Shown: one piece after another, positions 61,876 to 64,000 of the stretch
Position numbering within the stretch: position 1 is the first letter of the stretch
Layout of the letters: the number at the start of each line of letters is the position of its first letter
NCBI RefSeq assembly: GCF_012927325.1
Contig: NZ_JABBGI010000008.1
Coordinates: forward strand, 1 to 64,000
Direction of reading: 5' to 3'
Length of the DNA: 64,000 nt
From: Chryseobacterium antibioticum
Lineage (GTDB): Bacteria; Bacteroidota; Bacteroidia; Flavobacteriales; Weeksellaceae
Position numbers and translations under genes: made by a program
Notes under the pieces: model-generated
What the model saw: the letters and a program-made list of their open reading frames with translations, nothing else
What the model was told of the DNA's origin: nothing
The model's database searches: none

Positions 61876-62877
61876 ATGAAAGAATTTTCTAAAGAGATAT
61901 ACCTGAAGTGGTATGAAGATATGACAATGTGGAGAAGGTTTGAAGACAAATGCCGTTCTCTTTATCTAAAACAAAAGATCAGAGGTTTTTTACATTTGTA
62001 TAACGGTCAGGAGGCTATCCCTGCCGGCTTCACGCATGCAATGGATTTAACGAAGGATAGTATGATTACTGCTTACAGATGCCACATCCATCCAATGGCG
62101 ATGGGAGTAGATCCTAAGAGAATCATGGCTGAACTTTGCGGTAAAGCTACCGGAACGTCCGGAGGTATGGGTGGTTCTATGCACATTTTCAGCAAAGAAC
62201 ACCGTTTCTATGGTGGACACGGTATCGTAGGAGGACAGATTCCTTTGGGAGCTGGAATTGCTTTTGCAGATAAGTATTTTGACAGAAAAGCGGTAAACAT
62301 CTGTTTCTTCGGAGACGGAGCAGCAAGACAGGGATCGCTTCACGAAACATTCAATATGGCGATGAACTGGAAACTTCCTGTCGTATTTGTTGTTGAAAAC
62401 AACCAGTATGCAATGGGAACTTCTGTGAAAAGAACAGCCAACCATGAAGATATCTATAAATTAGGATTAGGATATGAAATGCCTTGTCTTGCAGTAGATG
62501 CAATGGATCCGGAGAAAGTAGCGGAAGCTGCTTACGAAGCGATCGAAAGAGCAAGAAGAGGAGATGGACCTACTTTCATTGAAGCCAGAACATACCGTTA
62601 CAGAGGACACTCTATGTCTGATGCTGAACCTTACAGAAGCAAGGAAGAAGTAGCTATTCATAAGAATGATGATCCGATGGAACTGGTAAAACATAGAATT
62701 TTGGAAAACGGATGGGCTACAGAAGCTGAATTGGAAGTGGTAGACAACAAATCAAGAGATTTTGTGGATGAGTGCATCGAATTCATGGAAAACTCTCCAT
62801 ATCCGGACACAGACAAAATCTATGAATATGTGTATGCTCAGGAAAATTACCCATTCTTAGATAAATTAGAAAACTAA
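61876..62877 (+). CDS. pdhA: Pyruvate dehydrogenase E1 component, alpha subunit
   Basis: A 333-residue thiamine-diphosphate enzyme subunit. The TPP-binding motif GDGAARQGSLHETFNMA and NNQYAMGTS are present, and the phosphorylation-loop-like YRGHSMSDAEPYR follows. It decarboxylates pyruvate and passes the acetyl group to E2. The next gene is E2 (pdhC), but no E1-beta gene lies between them, so the beta subunit is encoded elsewhere, as in other flavobacteria. Confidence 0.95.
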   Translation: MKEFSKEIYLKWYEDMTMWRRFEDKCRSLYLKQKIRGFLHLYNGQEAIPAGFTHAMDLTKDSMITAYRCHIHPMAMGVDPKRIMAELCGKATGTSGGMGGSMHIFSKEHRFYGGHGIVGGQIPLGAGIAFADKYFDRKAVNICFFGDGAARQGSLHETFNMAMNWKLPVVFVVENNQYAMGTSVKRTANHEDIYKLGLGYEMPCLAVDAMDPEKVAEAAYEAIERARRGDGPTFIEARTYRYRGHSMSDAEPYRSKEEVAIHKNDDPMELVKHRILENGWATEAELEVVDNKSRDFVDECIEFMENSPYPDTDKIYEYVYAQENYPFLDKLEN

Positions 62878-62887
62878 AATAATTTGC

Positions 62888-62966
62888 TGATCAGATGATA
62901 GATGATGTGTTAATTCAATATTCACTGTTCTTATCATCACATCATCACATTAACAAATTAATACAA
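62888..62966. repeat. Octad array between pdhA and pdhC
   Basis: Right part in 8-base steps (ATCATCAC twice, ATTAACAA, ATTAATAC from 62933). The left part (GATGATAGATGATGTG, 62894-62909) is complementary over 9 bases (GATGATGTG / CACATCATC). It begins about 11 bases after the pdhA stop codon. Confidence 0.5.
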
Positions 62967-62972
62967 TAAATT

Positions 62973-64000
62973 ATGGCAGAAGTAATTACGATGCCCCGCC
63001 TTTCCGACACTATGACGGAAGGTAAAGTGGCGAAATGGCATAAAAACGTAGGAGATAAAGTAAAAGAAGGAGATATTTTAGCCGAAATTGAAACAGATAA
63101 AGCTGTTCAGGATTTCGAATCTGAAATAAACGGAACTCTTTTATACATTGGTGTAGACGAAGGATCTGCTGCTGCTGTAGACTCTGTTTTAGCGATTATA
63201 GGAAATGAGGGGGAAGATATTTCAGGATTAACCGGTGGAGCTGCTGCTCCTGCTGCAGGTGGTTCTGAAGAAAAAAAATCTGAAGAAGAATCGAAAACAG
63301 AAAATAAGGTTACCAGCGTAGAGCAAACTACTGCGGAGGTTCCGGCAGGCGTAGAAATTATTACAATGCCGAGACTTTCTGATACCATGACCGAAGGTAA
63401 GGTAGCGAAATGGCATAAAAATGTAGGCGATACCGTAAAAGAAGGTGATCTTCTTGCTGAAATCGAAACAGATAAAGCAGTTCAGGACTTTGAATCTGAA
63501 TTCAATGGAGTCCTATTGAAGCAAGGGGTAGAAGAAGGCGGTGCAGCTCCTGTAGATTCAGTTTTAGCGATTATCGGACCGGAAGGAACAGACGTTTCTG
63601 CGGTTGGTGCTCCAAAAGCAGCTGCTCAGTTCACTGAAAAACCTGCTGAACAGAAAACTGAAGCTAAAGCAGAAGAAAAAGCAGCACCGGCTGTAAGTTC
63701 TTCTTCTTCAGACAGAGTAGCAATTTCTCCATTAGCTAAAAAAATGGCTCAGGACAAAGGTGTTGACATCAACAGCGTTAATGGGTCAGGAGAAAACGGA
63801 AGAATCGTTAAAAAAGATATTGAAAACTATCAGCCTTCCCAGGCACAGGCTCAGCCTTCTGTTTCTGCTCCGGCAGCAGCTCAGGTTGCACTGAGTTTTG
63901 TTCAGGGTGAAGATACAGAAACACCAAATTCTCAGGTAAGAAATATTATTGCAAAACGTCTTGCTGAAAGTAAATTCTCTGCTCCTCACTATTATCTGAT
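62973..64000 (+). CDS. pdhC: Pyruvate dehydrogenase E2, dihydrolipoamide acetyltransferase (partial)
   Basis: Partial gene: the frame is open to the window end, so the catalytic domain is incomplete. Start at ATG 62973 (MAEVITMPRLSDTM). Two lipoyl domains (about 1-77 and 129-206), each with the lipoyl Lys in EIETDKAV, are joined by Ala/Pro/Glu-rich linkers. A peripheral-subunit-binding domain (about 248-285: ISPLAKKMAQDKGVDINSVNGSG) follows, then the start of the acyltransferase domain. It accepts the acetyl group from E1 and transfers it to CoA. Confidence 0.93.
   Translation, partial: MAEVITMPRLSDTMTEGKVAKWHKNVGDKVKEGDILAEIETDKAVQDFESEINGTLLYIGVDEGSAAAVDSVLAIIGNEGEDISGLTGGAAAPAAGGSEEKKSEEESKTENKVTSVEQTTAEVPAGVEIITMPRLSDTMTEGKVAKWHKNVGDTVKEGDLLAEIETDKAVQDFESEFNGVLLKQGVEEGGAAPVDSVLAIIGPEGTDVSAVGAPKAAAQFTEKPAEQKTEAKAEEKAAPAVSSSSSDRVAISPLAKKMAQDKGVDINSVNGSGENGRIVKKDIENYQPSQAQAQPSVSAPAAAQVALSFVQGEDTETPNSQVRNIIAKRLAESKFSAPHYYL

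Overview
The window looks like chromosomal DNA of a Bacteroidota member, family Weeksellaceae, most likely Chryseobacterium or a close relative. Supporting signs are AT-rich intergenic DNA, TAnnTTTG-type -7 promoter boxes, a SusC/SusD pair, a T9SS-type C-terminal tail, a GLPGLI-motif protein, a GG-leader bacteriocin-like peptide and Bacteroidota-type VgrG/PAAR proteins. I see no rRNA, tRNA, CRISPR array, insertion sequence or prophage. The assignment rests on recognising protein families, not on a database search.

Layout. 1-2.6 kb: a secreted alpha/beta hydrolase and a glutaryl-CoA-type acyl-CoA dehydrogenase. 2.7-15.4 kb: a beta-glucan utilisation locus. A degenerate Nudix-type regulator and an MFS transporter are divergent from SusC, SusD, a GH30 lipoprotein, a GH3 beta-glucosidase, a GH16 laminarinase lipoprotein and a second GH30. 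Together they would bind, cleave (beta-1,3 and beta-1,6 linkages), import and finish digesting a laminarin- or yeast/fungal-type glucan. 15.6-17.6 kb: fabI, an LEA-like small protein and tag. 17.7-24 kb: a type VI secretion tip module on the minus strand, with VgrG, a PAAR-like/Hint/nuclease-like effector, two paralogous putative immunity proteins and an unassigned protein. 24-33 kb: an NAD-binding protein, a nucleoside phosphorylase, a di-haem peroxidase, a PhoX-like phosphatase with a T9SS-like tail, an LRR protein and an SUI1 protein. 33-45 kb: mostly housekeeping genes (gpmI, acyl-ACP desaturase, map, methyltransferase, a Gdx/SugE transporter, era, DoxX, an S9 peptidase) with two Crp/Fnr regulators. 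A small GG-leader peptide gene with a probable frameshift sits at about 41 kb. 45-52 kb: a GNAT, a GLPGLI gene broken by an amber codon, a MATE transporter, a sigma-54-type response regulator without an HTH, a YggS protein and a polysaccharide deacetylase. 52-57 kb: a copper module (thioesterase, AraC regulator fused to an HMA-like domain, copper P-type ATPase with four Cys-rich N-terminal repeats, DUF72). 57-62 kb: a DUF6157-like protein, an XRE regulator, an RRM protein, and a PAP2-BlaI-DUF4153 operon. 61.9-64 kb: pdhA and the start of pdhC, which runs off the window.

The most unusual signal is not a gene. At least nine intergenic places carry degenerate tandem arrays with a strict 7- or 8-base period. 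Most occur as two complementary arms 60-180 bases apart, and nearly all start at, or contain, a gene's stop codon. One family (GAAGCTG-like heptads) is present four times. Read in the direction of the gene, the first arm is usually purine-rich and the second complements it, so the transcript would fold into a long imperfect 3'-UTR hairpin. The other candidates for follow-up are the effector-immunity module, the copper-sensing HMA-AraC fusion, the amber-interrupted GLPGLI gene bracketed by two hairpins with the same core, and the frameshifted GG-leader peptide.
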